From the NCBI GenBank assembly GCA_018389105.1, contig JACATO010001117.1:861635-925634 (forward strand): a stretch of DNA of 64,000 nucleotides, in the 5' to 3' direction. Below are positions 21,832 through 32,000 of this stretch, in pieces. This DNA is from Nautilus pompilius. Taxonomy: Eukaryota; Mollusca; Cephalopoda; Nautilida; Nautilidae. Made by a program: the position numbers and the translations under genes. Under the pieces are notes generated by a model. It ran no database searches, had not been told where the DNA came from, and saw only the letters and a list, made by a program, of their open reading frames with translations. How positions within the stretch are numbered: position 1 is the first letter of the stretch; each line of letters begins with the position of its first letter.

Positions 21832-22793
21832 AGCAAAAACTAAAAAGGGAAGTCCAAGCCCCTGTTTTGATATCTGGTAAAAGAATTTCGTAAAGAAGAG
21901 AGAAACTTTATCCTTAAAACAGGACAAAGGCCTCGAACACACATCCTAGTTATGGACTGGTGGTTTGTGGGAGAAGATGACCCTTGACCTCAGTCGGTAA
22001 GGCATCGTGCGCTGGGGTGGAGGTGAGATAAAGATATGATGGCAGCAATGACAGACGGCATTTTCACAGGACTTTTAAAAATAAGCTCCTAGAAAGAAAA
22101 AGAAAAAGTTCAAAAGATATAAAAGTAAAATGGCATTTCAATTGATTTTGCATCTGAATACAAAGGACAGAACTGAACGAATAAAGAAAATAAGCCAAGT
22201 TTTGTCTAATAAATGTATTGTTGATTCGAATCTGAATAAAATTAATTGTTTCTGCCTTCGAAAACCCGTCTTTCAAGAGAGAGTAGATAACCAGTAAAGG
22301 CCGTCTATGTAATGCTTGAAAATATCATTTAAAGGCGGACTTTACTTTCCTTTATTTTGGTGGATCAGCACCCGATACACGTAAAAGTTACAGTAACCCA
22401 GAGAAGTCACTTTTTATTTCTGCATACCTGTGACTTTACCAAAACAAGCTCGGGCATAGACAGGAGCAGCGAATACGGAAAACATGCTTTAACGACCGGA
22501 ATATTTGAGATCGTTAGGTGGGCATCTTTCCTCTGTCGTTTAAAGGGTACAATATCTGAAACTAAACGTTGCGTCACTAAGACCATGTAAAACTAGCCAG
22601 GTAAGAGACCTGAAATTCATTTTAACTTTAACTTTTGCGTTTCTTTGTTTTTGTTTTGATTATGTGTCCCCCCCTTTTTTTCCTTTGTTTTCTTCGCGGC
22701 TGACGGGTTAATTTTTTTTCACAGTTCTTACTGTTATCGCTGTTTCTGTTTACTTAAATTCTGTCTCATCCCTTTAATTTTTCTGTCTGCCAG
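21832..22793. other. unassigned sequence with one tRNA-like stretch
   Basis: gacctcagtcggtaaggc at about 21987-22004 resembles a pol III A box and may mark an old SINE. Otherwise nothing is recognised. Confidence 0.4.
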
Positions 22794-22905
22794 ACGCTCC
22801 TCATCGACTGGCTCACCTCTCCTCCGGACAACGTGCGGGTGATCTTTTTCATTTCGTCGGCCTTCAGCTGCGGCAGATAGACAAACAGATCCCCCTCCTC
22901 ACAAA
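22794..22905. CDS. exon-like segment, strand unresolved
   Basis: Both strands look coding because their third positions fall in the same columns, almost all G or C. Plus strand: acceptor ttttctgtctgccag then TLLIDWLTSPPDNVRVIFF... to a TAG at 22878-22880. Minus strand: EEGDLFVYLPQLKADEMKK... through ITRTLSGGE (22817 upward), then a perfect-looking donor GAG|gtgagc (complement of 22811-22816), but no pyrimidine tract upstream, where the satellite begins. The minus reading looks more like a folded protein. I do not recognise the family. It directly abuts the 22.9-kb satellite, so the satellite may have grown inside a gene. Confidence 0.3.
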
Positions 22906-23842
22906 ACTCTCTCTCTCTGTACTGACGTCATCTCTCTCTCTCTGTGTACTGACGTGATATATCTGTACTGACGTCCTATCTCTGTGTACTGATGTTCTCG
23001 CCGCTCTCTCTCTATACTGACGTCATCTCTCTATACTGATGTCATCTCTCTCTGTGTACTGACGTGATATCTTTGTACTGACGTCATCTCTCTCTGTACT
23101 GACGTCATCTCTCTCTGTGTACTGACGTGACATATCTGTACTGACGTCCTATCTCTGTGTACTGATGTTCTCGCCGCTCTCTCTGTACTGACGTCATCTC
23201 TCTATACTGACGTCATCTTTCTCTGTGTACTGATGTTCTCTCTCTCTGTACTGACGTGATATATCTGTACTGACGTCATCTCTATCTCTGTGTACTAATG
23301 TTCTCGCCGCTCTCTCTCTCTCTGTACTGACGTCATCTCTCTATACTGACGTGATATCTCTGTACTGACGTCATCTCTCTCTGTGTACTGATGTTCTCTC
23401 TCTCTCTCTGTACTGACGTGATATATCTGTACTGACGTCATCTCTATCTCTGTGTACTAATGTTCTCGCCGCTCTCTCTCTATACTGACGTCATCTCTCT
23501 CTGTGTACTGATGTTCTCTCTCTCTGTACTGACGTGATATATCTGTACTGACGTCATCTCTATCTCTGTGTACTGATGTTCTCGCCGCTCTCTCTGTACT
23601 GACGTCATCTCTCTCTGTGTACTGATGTTCTCTCTCTCTGTACTGACGTGATATATCTGTACTGACGTCATCTCTCTATACTGACGTGATATCTCTGTAC
23701 TGACGTCACCTCTCTCTGTGTACTGATGTTCTCTCTCTCTCTCTGTACTGACGTGATATATCTGTACTGACGTCATCTCTATCTCTGTGTACTGATGTTC
23801 TCGCCGCTCTCTCTCTATACTGACGTCATCTCTCTCTCTCAT
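22905..23842. repeat. large TGACGTCA/CT satellite
   Basis: About 940 bases built from ctctctgtactgacgtcatc, ctgtactgacgtgatat, tgtgtactgatgttctc and ctcgccgctctc. The core is tactgacgtcat, containing the CRE/ATF palindrome TGACGTCA, in many copies, with TGACGTGA and TGATGTTC variants. Blocks containing ctcgccgctc recur at about 23000, 23170, 23310, 23465, 23580 and 23805, indicating a higher-order repeat. It belongs to the same family as the arrays at 10.46 and 36.6 kb. The 120-codon minus-strand frame is an artefact of the repeat. Confidence 0.93.
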
Positions 23843-23865
23843 TCTTTAATTCCGTACCTCCACAG

Positions 23866-24195
23866 GAGAAGCGCTGTCAGAATTCCTTTTCATGTCATCT
23901 TTGGCCGATGATAGATTGGAAATTTACCTGCCTCCAACGAACTTCTCATTAATCACTGTCCGAGTCACTATCGCCAACCACGGGGGTGATGATCAAAACA
24001 AACCTCTCAACCAACTGGGTGGAAACGCCCTTCTCCAACCAGACACTCACAGAGGTTGTCTCCCCGGAGCAGGCCCGGATCAAACTCCACGTATTCCAGT
24101 CACAGTTTTTGAATTTTCCGCTCAGCGCACACCACACACCAGAGGCTTATCCAACGCTCCCTGTCCACCGCTTCGTCTTTAAGCTTTTAAAATAA
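23866..24195. CDS. exon-like segment beyond the satellite, strand unresolved
   Basis: A good acceptor (tctttaattccgtacctccacag, ending at 23865) follows the satellite on the plus strand. One plus frame is open from there to 24182 (EALSEFLF...LEIYLPPTNF...VRVTIANHGG). A second plus frame (23986-24195, TNWVETPFSNQTLTEVV...) and a minus frame (24137-23949, WSLIRACSGETTS, with a donor-like cctct|gtgagt) share G/C-biased third positions at about 70 percent. This looks like real coding DNA, possibly frameshifted, but no family is recognised and the strand cannot be decided by eye. Confidence 0.28.
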
Positions 24196-24362
24196 TTACC
24201 CACCCCCCTTATTTTACTGATAATATTCGCTCCAGAAATATGCAACCGCGCTCACGATCGAAGAGCGTGGCAGCGCCGAGAATTGATTTCTATATCACCA
24301 GTCTCCGGACGAATTGCACGAAAATTGATATTAATCTTCTATCCCGTATTTTATCCGTTTAT

Positions 24363-24543
24363 TTATTTTTTTAAAATTTCGGCGTGCATTTGTATGTCTA
24401 GATGGGCGGTCACGTGCAGCTTAACCCAAACAACCAGCGACGGCGACCAGAAGATGAAGATGCAGCACACGATGAAGTTTTCCTGTTCTGGCAGGCACCC
24501 GAAACATCTCAAGCGAACAGGCATGATCACCGCAAAGAACTGA
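24363..24543. CDS. exon-like segment, strand unresolved
   Basis: Minus reading: acceptor cgtttctttcag immediately before 24539, then FFAVIMPVRLRCFGCLPEQ..., with a hydrophobic stretch CCIFIFWSPSLVVW that could be a membrane segment, stopping at 24363-24365. Plus reading: from an acceptor-like tatgtctag (ending 24401), WAVTCSLTQTTSDGDQ... to a TGA at 24541-24543. Both have about three quarters of codons ending in G or C because their wobble columns coincide. With the segments at 22.8 and 23.9 kb it may be part of one interrupted gene. Confidence 0.28.
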
Positions 24544-24545
24544 AA

Positions 24546-27215
24546 GAAACGTTTTTACTTGGCATTTACCGTGATATTAAATGCCGTGTGAACACCGCGT
24601 ATGGACAATTATTACCGAACGGAGAGGACGACTGTCGCTGCTGATTTTTTGTTCGGAAATGGTATGAACGACTTGATAATTAAACTAATCGGAATCCCAA
24701 TCTCGCCAGAAAAAGACTTTACGTGTTAGGTAGCTCGATGTGACCAAATGTTCGAACAGAGATCGTGTTTCGTAAATCATGTTCGTCAGGGTAAGTTGTG
24801 AATGAGACGTGCAGCACTAGACTAGGAATGACGCACAGAACGTACACGTAGTCATTACCTTTGGCCGCATATAAGAAAGCAATCACATAGTTTTCATATT
24901 TCATTTGTTGTACATTTCTCCAGCCGGATTAGATGCGGATCCCTGTCTTGGTCACACGAGTATGGATCACGGTGCTTACTTACATACGGAGTAGGGAACC
25001 ACGTGCTTAGTAGTAAATACTCACAAATAGATATGACAAAACGGAACCCAAAAAACTTTTACATAATTTATGCATCATCGCCAGGGTAACGCCGTACCTT
25101 TTATCGTCAATTTCAAGGTTAATTATTTATCCTAATGAAACATGTTTTACCTATGTTCGAATATTTGGTCACATGACCCCCCGATCATCTTCATGTAGAT
25201 TTCCCCCGTATGGCCGGCCGTACGTATGAAAGGCAGTAAACGTTTGTGATGTCCTGTGTCAAACCACAATACTACTTCACACTGTAGAGTTCGTTCACAA
25301 GTGATTTCTTGTGATTGAACAAAATCGTACTCGTGCAGGCTCATGGGCCGCCTAATAAAAGTTTAATAACAAACACAAACACGTGCACACATTCCATTCG
25401 AGCGAGCAGTGAAAAATTCAAGTTTCAATCATCAGTATTGCAAGCTTTAAACTTATGTTTTACCTGTACTGTGCATTAGGGAATATTGCCTGATTGGGAA
25501 ATCTTTTAACGCATCTTGCTCCTTGGTCTTAGCAAACCCACGGGCATACGGCATCTGCTGTCTGGACTTTGTGGGCTCGTCTCGGCTTTTGTCCTCCTTG
25601 AGCCGTATCGAGATTTCTATCATGCGAAAACAAGAGGCACATTTTTAAAGATGCACATTCTCATTTTAAAACCGCACACGGTTTGTGTAATAACATACAG
25701 TTAAAAATAGCCCGAGTATACGGTTAGGGTTGTGCTTTTTCTTTTGAAAAGGGTTGTGAACTTTAACCCGTGGCTTCAACTTCTTTTTCACAGCCGCGAC
25801 CTCCCCATCATCGTCGTCATCACCACTACTGTCACTGTATCTATTTGCAATTTATAAATGAAAATCATCGAAAGAATACTGGATCGCGAAAATTGGTAAC
25901 TTAAGGGAAATTTTTCGGGCTTCTCAAAAGACCCGGATGCGACCATTCTACTACTGAATATTAGAGAACATGTCTGGAGTCTCTGATCCGGCTGAAACAA
26001 AACCGTTTTCTCTAACAAAAGGCGCGCGCGATCCCCTTATTTCTTATCAGAGAAAGATGGTCTGTGGTCTATTAGATTAAGGGGAAAGGGGTTCCATTTC
26101 TGCTAGAGCTTTATTGACTACTGATATTTAAAAAAAAAAATATATCGCCTGTACGTAACAATGGATCCACCGTAACCAATGCCATGGTTACCGCGCCGTG
26201 TTTTGTTTTGAAGCCGGAATAAAGATGGGGATCTCTCTTCCTTCCGCCCGACGGACGGCCAGTTAAAGCTCGCATAGGCACAGAGATCCGTACCGGCTGG
26301 CCTGCCAGAGTGCCGGTCTCTGGTGGCCGGGCTCGAGAAGACTGGCCCCGCGACCCTCTGGATCTTCCGTGGGGAGATGTCTCCTTCCGAGGAAAATGAT
26401 ACTGCTAACAACAACAATAATAATAGAAGTCGGTGCGCGTCATGTCTGGAACTAAGGTGGACCGGGACTCTAACCGTATCCCTGACTACTCGCAAAAAAC
26501 ATCCATAAAGAAAGAAATAATATTTAAAAAAAAAAACCCTTTTATGTACAAGCTCCTTAGAAACTGAAACCGATCTAAATTTTGCCGGCGGAAAGAACCG
26601 TAGTCGTCACCGTCGGTTTACATTGGACCGTAATAAATACTGGAGGAGGCGGCATCCTGTCTTTCGCCAACGCACTGCTGACCTCAGAGCAGAGGTCACG
26701 AGAATAACCTTTGACCTAAAGTACATTAATGGCTTTATATGGTTGACGGCGCTGTTATCTTTCTGGTTAGCTCATATTCTCAGAATTTCAATTTTAATTT
26801 GTTTGTTTGCTTGTTTTCCAAAGGAATTGTTAAAAGTAGGGTCTCGTGTTTTAGTTAATTAGGACTGCCATTCTGATAGTTGTTATAACTTGGAATGAAC
26901 AGTCCAGATGTCTTCGTTTCGCTAGCTTCCTGCCTGCCTCAGAGAATTGGGCTTGGATAAACTAAACACTAATTATTTATTGTGTATATATTATATATAT
27001 AGTCAACAAAGGGCAACGAACATTTAAAAAAAATTACGTCCTTCACTGTAGTGACCTCAGTATTTCTCGTACAACGATTCTACAAGGGAGGCAACTCCGG
27101 TAAGGGAGGGTTGGGTTGCGATTGAACGTTAAACACCTTCGGAAAGTTTGCGCCAAGTGGGACCCGCCAGGTTCAGCTTCAGCAAAGAAATTCCTATTAA
27201 AAGTGTTCTTATTTT
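24546..27215. other. unassigned sequence
   Basis: No gene or element recognised. The 125-codon minus frame at 26118-26495 contains a Leu run encoded by a (GTT)n-like repeat and lacks a convincing protein signature. Confidence 0.45.
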
Positions 27216-27217
27216 AG

Positions 27218-27415
27218 ATGTGGAAGGAAACAGGGGATTCCGGTGAGGCGGAGCCACGTGAAGCGGGACGGTCGCGACCGAGTAAACAGCAGCAAAACTG
27301 GCATGAAGATTCGACTGATCAGGTTACCTGGGGTTCTTTAAAACAGTCGCAGGGAATTCTTGCGGCGAGTTTGCGTGATCCTCCCGATGCCGACGTCGTC
27401 AACAACAAGCTGTAA
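27218..27415 (+). CDS. candidate small exon, unknown product
   Basis: An acceptor-like gtgttcttattttag ends exactly before ATG at 27218. The 65-codon reading (MWKETGDSGEAEPREAGRSR...) is hydrophilic and ends with a stop after DADVVNNKL. There is moderate bias to G/C at third positions. No family is recognised. It could be a terminal exon or chance. Confidence 0.2.
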   Translation: MWKETGDSGEAEPREAGRSRPSKQQQNWHEDSTDQVTWGSLKQSQGILAASLRDPPDADVVNNKL

Positions 27416-29704
27416 AAATTCAGAACAATCAGGGGAAGATAACTCAGTCGGCGGTATTTCTTGTTAATGGTTTTCCAGTTATTTAAAATTATTCTAATAC
27501 CCTTTTTATAGGTCACAGAGCGAATTATTTAAAAGCACGAAATTGAGTGTCGTTCATAGTTGCCTTCGTTCTTTGCCAACATCTTTTCTTCAGAGTTCTG
27601 TTATCCTCAGTGGAGAATAAGAGTTAAGAAATAACTTTGAAGTTTCTAGCGGTTGCAGGCCGGAAGAACACATTAGTTTGCGATTACTGCTGAAACCTAA
27701 GATCATTAAGCACCGCTAGTATAAAATCTGGAGAACCTTCACACAATTCAATGCCTTGAAAACCAAGAGACAAAATTGGCCAGTACTCAATCTCGGTCCA
27801 AAAATTAATAAAAAAGAAAAACAACAATAAACAAAATCTCACAGAGACTCAGATGTTAGAACTGCAGGAGAACTTGCGATCGAAATGATGCTTGTTCTTA
27901 GTAAATATCTGTTTTTCCACCTTTTTACAGAGCCAACGTTTTCTTAGAAACTCTTTCATGTTCCATACAGTGGATAAAACATCTTCAATGCTTTGCATTA
28001 AAAAAAAACAAAAGATAATCTTTATACGGTATTTACATGCAAGTAATTTCAATGCGGGAAGCATATAATGCGAGTAAATCGGCTGGTATCCTAGGTCCTG
28101 GTTTTCAGCTTTTGAAGGTTGAAAAATGTTGCCGGCAGAATAGGACCGGATATGTTGTAGTTCCACTAACGACTCATAGGAGGGACGGCTGAGCACAATG
28201 CTGGGGAATGAAAGCTGGAACAGTGATGGGGGATTTTGTTGCCATCTGCGCTTTGGGGGATTGTGTTGAACGCAAAACCGCTTCGTATCCCTGCGGTCGG
28301 GAAAAGCCCAGTGAAGCCGCTGCCTAATTCTTCATCCACGTCTCTTTCATGGCGCGAACACTCGTGTGCCTGTTGCGTGCTAAAGTTGTAAGAACTTTAT
28401 TTGTCTGTAAATCTTTGCGATTGAGCCGTGCCAAAGAAAGCTCCATGCACGGAACTCGGCACGCATTTCGCTTCAGTACTGTTTCATCGAAGGAATCTCA
28501 ATGCCTAGGTTCGACAAAGCCAACCGGGTTTAACGCCACTCTGCGCCTGCGATTCTGCTTTGACGTCCTGATCCCGGCTCCACGACCCTGTCGAGTCTGC
28601 GCCCTACCCTACCCTACTAAGCCCAAACCTCTCGATTTCCTTGATGTCTAATCTCTTCACCGGCCCGAAACGACGTATCCCTTGCCGAGACCGAATGGCA
28701 ACTGACGCCATGGTTATCTCTAGTCTGTGGTCGGCGCAGAACCTTGTTTCCTCTGATGGTTTGAGTAATGGACACGTGGCGCTGATGACGCTCTCTTCCT
28801 ATGACACAACCCGGAAACGGAAATTGTCAGCGCTCCACGCGCAGGTGTATTAAGGTCTTCTTGAATTTCCGGCTTGTTGGAACACCGCTCGTGTCCGCGT
28901 GTGGTGAGCAGGATACCTTGGCGTCCACTTACACACACTCTAGTGGAAATAGACTGAAAAATAAAGTTCATGTTTACAAGCTGTAGATTTGTACGGTTTC
29001 TTATTCAAGTTAGCTAACCGATTAAAAAAAAAACAAAAAACAATAAATAATTTTTTAAAAGATTTATAGCGGACAACTGTTGCTAAAACAAACTTAATGA
29101 CGACATTTTTGTGATATTTAAGAAAAAAGTTATTTAATCATTTCAGTTAGTCACAGCAATAAAAATGTTTAACTTTCGTTTACGATAACTGTCAATGTAT
29201 GCAAACGTTCGCCTTAAGGGGAGAGAATTCTTGACGCCGGCCGCTGACATTCCTTTACACAGCTGTTCAGCCAGATGTTTGTCCTTGAGTCACAGCATAA
29301 CTCACAAGCAGTTCGTTTTCATGAGAAATTTTCGGACTCTCAGCACGAGATGACATCACCAGGAATCTTTTCAGAAGTCATCTTTGAATATCGACAGCTC
29401 TGATCCGTGTTCAGAAAGTGGGGGCCCGGTATTAAAACTTGCTGGTTCTTCTTCACCTTCCCAGGGAAGTCTAGCGTCACCGGAATGCCAGCAGACCCCC
29501 GGTCGTCGTGTGGTGGGGGCAGTTCACTCTTCTTTGAAGTACCCTGTGCTCCTACCTGGTCTTCCGCAGTCCGGCTACAGGGGATGCCTCGGTCTTAATT
29601 TTCTCCAACTATATGCAAATTGCATTAGATGTTTCACAGAAATCGCCCGCAGTAGGCTGGGTGGTGTTGTATATTTGATTTTGCCACCATTTGCAATGAC
29701 TCAC

Positions 29705-29706
<2 letters not shown>

Positions 29707-29762
<56 letters not shown>
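29707..29762. repeat. (GA)n microsatellite
   Basis: Purine dinucleotide repeat with one GG interruption near 29743. The 144-codon frame across it is largely repeat-derived. Confidence 0.95.
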
Positions 29763-30940
29763 AACATCATTTATGCTTCCAAGAATTGATTCTAACGATG
29801 ACTCAGCACGCGTGTTAATGGTGGTCGATGTATTTCAAAAAGCATGCACAATTTTATTAAGAAGTTGCCCGGCCAGCTCACTTCAAAATAATGACAAACC
29901 GACCCTTAAAATATTGAATTTTTTTTTTTTCGCGGATGCGTTAGTTTGAGTAAAAGAGCAAACGCAGAAGACTGGAGGACGACACACAAAGCAAACACTG
30001 AGATTTTCGGTCGGGATCATGATGGATCTTTCTCGGAGCGTAGCGGCCACGAGGAAAGGGAAATTGACGTAGCAACAACAAGAAAGTACCTACATTCTAC
30101 AAATATAAAAATCAATATTTTTGCAAATACTTTTCGGTTCGCAAAAATACTATTTAAGCCAGAGTAAGAAAGCTGCAAGGCAGTTAAAAAAAAGTATTTG
30201 GAGAAGAACCGGAGGTTCGCGGAAAGACTAAGCTAGGAATCTTAAAAAGCGACTCTTTTCCAGGTAACTCCGAACAGGTGTGTATGTTGCCACTTAGAGA
30301 CTGGATGTGCTTGACAGTCCCGTAGTACTACTAACTCCCTCTGGGGAATACTCCAGAAATCTATGGGATATTTTCCATATTAGAGAAAATAGAGGAATAA
30401 AAACGTTTTACAAATATCATAACTTTAGTAGTTTTAATAAAAATGTTAGAGAAAGGGTTAGTTGTAATTTCTCTCCCCAGTCTTTGTTTGTTTGTGTTTT
30501 TAAAAAAGAAAACAAGAAATTTGCACGATTGTTTCGAACCGCTACACAAGAGTGTCTTTGTTTACCCTACCACCGAAATACAAGACTTGAATTTCTCCAT
30601 TAGTTTTTCGTTTCTGTTGATTTTTTTTTAAAAAAAAAAAAACGAAATTACTTTTTTAAACTAGAAATCTTAAAAAGCCAATAACAGTAACTTATTTAAC
30701 GAATTTAAAAGCCTGAGTCTCTTGTTTCCAACCTTTCAACTGAAGAGTTTTCCAGCTCAATCAGGAACGAGAGTTATCCAATGCAGATCATGCATAGTTA
30801 TGCAGCTCATTCATCTATCCGAGTGTATTCTGTTGTAGCTTGTCGAATAAACTGCATAATACAGAGCACCACAAAAACGCTTTGCGCCTCGAGGTTTTAA
30901 ATAAGAATATTTTCAAGTCGAATTTTTCAAAAATGACCTA

Positions 30941-31031
30941 TGACGTCACTCACTGCTTTTCTGCTCTCAATTAAAGAGAGCTAAACAAACCAAAGATGGC
31001 GGTCACCAAAATAACCATCGATAAAATGTGA
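30941..31031 (+). promoter_or_regulatory. CRE followed by ATGGCGG start-type motif
   Basis: A perfect TGACGTCA at 30941-30948 lies about 50 bases upstream of caaagATGGCGGTCACC (ATG at 30996). The ATG opens only an 11-codon frame. The pairing of a CRE with a YY1-type ATGGCGG resembles TATA-less animal promoters, but no downstream exon was found. Confidence 0.2.
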
Positions 31032-31143
31032 TTATTAATTTTATTAAGGAAACTGAATCATAAACAGTAGTAATATACTGTGTTCAGACTGTATGGTCTG
31101 CAGTATTTATTTAACGTTAATTTTTAGGAAAAATCTGCTTGTT

Positions 31144-31144
<1 letters not shown>

Positions 31145-31175
<31 letters not shown>

Positions 31176-31182
31176 TGTGTGT
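31145..31182. repeat. (GC)n(GT)n alternating purine-pyrimidine tract
   Basis: Seven GC units run straight into about eleven GT units. Such alternating tracts favour left-handed Z-DNA. Confidence 0.9.
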
Positions 31183-31935
31183 TATGTTTGTGCGAACTAC
31201 ATACAAGTGGACTAAAAATCTGACTAGATCTTCAGGTGTTTTTGCGGAGCAAAGTTTCCACGCAAATTTAAAAAAAATTACATCGTGTTTTCACCAAGTA
31301 TTTAGCACTAGGAAGCATTCGGAGAACATATTTACTGAAGCTTACGCCGTCCGCAAGATATGAATGCTGTTCCGACCTGCGCAACATTCCAGCCTAGTGA
31401 CGGCCTGGACTCTGTCGAAAACTAAAGCCTTCTTCGCAGTTAAACAATTAGAAATTATGATGTAATTTTTGCAGAATAATTTTCTGTTCAAAACGTTTTA
31501 AAGCGAGTGAAACACGTTTTGATTTGAAAATAAGATCTTGTAGCCCAAATCTACTTTCTTTCAATGGCCAAATTTGTAATGTTGGAGGATATTTAACCTA
31601 AAGAAGTTTCCTAAACTGTGTGCGATGTGCACCAAATGCGTTTTCCGTTCTTTTTAAAGTTTCGAAAATAAAGAAAAGCAGCCAGTAAATATTAGATTAG
31701 TGGTTTCTTGTCCCTCTTAATACAGGTAAAGAAAGTTTTGTTTAAAAAACGATAAGCGGAGACCTTTTAGCTTCCTTACCAGTACAGGCAGGGTTCGTCG
31801 GGATGGGTGACCGTACAAAAACAGTTCAGAGACTCTGCTGTATTATTTTATTGTAGACGTGACATCTACCAATAAGTGACAGCCCGGTGACATGGGTGAA
31901 CAGAGTCTATCAGAAGTGGTGACGTCAAGGTAATC

Positions 31936-31939
<4 letters not shown>
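31183..31939. other. unassigned sequence
   Basis: No gene or element recognised. Confidence 0.5.

Positions 31940-31997
<58 letters not shown>
31940..31997. repeat. (GA)n microsatellite
   Basis: Uninterrupted GA dinucleotide repeat of about 29 units. Confidence 0.97.

Positions 31998-32000
<3 letters not shown>

Larger units (their letters stand above)
27416..31144. other. unassigned sequence
   Basis: No gene or element recognised in this 3.7-kb stretch apart from the (GA)n tract at 29707-29762 and a CRE plus ATGGCGG combination at 30941-31000. A 100-codon plus frame at 28349-28651 has no supporting features. Confidence 0.45.

Noticed and set aside
22817..22840. LSGGE in the minus reading as an ABC or SMC signature motif
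   Set aside because: Five residues only; the preceding residues do not fit either family and no Walker A or B motif is nearby.
23480..23842. 120-codon minus-strand frame with repeated TSVQIYHVS
   Set aside because: It is the satellite unit translated; the periodicity is that of the DNA repeat.
24283..24400. Plus reading GRIARKLILIFYPVFYPFIYFF as the last membrane helix of a Cys-loop receptor
   Set aside because: The resemblance rests on a T-rich stretch where any frame is hydrophobic; the pattern needs gaps and no other receptor segment is present.
26118..26495. Minus-strand frame with a Leu-rich, signal-peptide-like stretch
   Set aside because: The Leu run comes from a triplet repeat and is not N-terminal; there is no codon bias or homology.
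28598..28617. ccctaccctaccctac as interstitial telomere repeat
   Set aside because: The unit is CCCTA without the extra A of the animal telomere CCCTAA, and there are only about three units.
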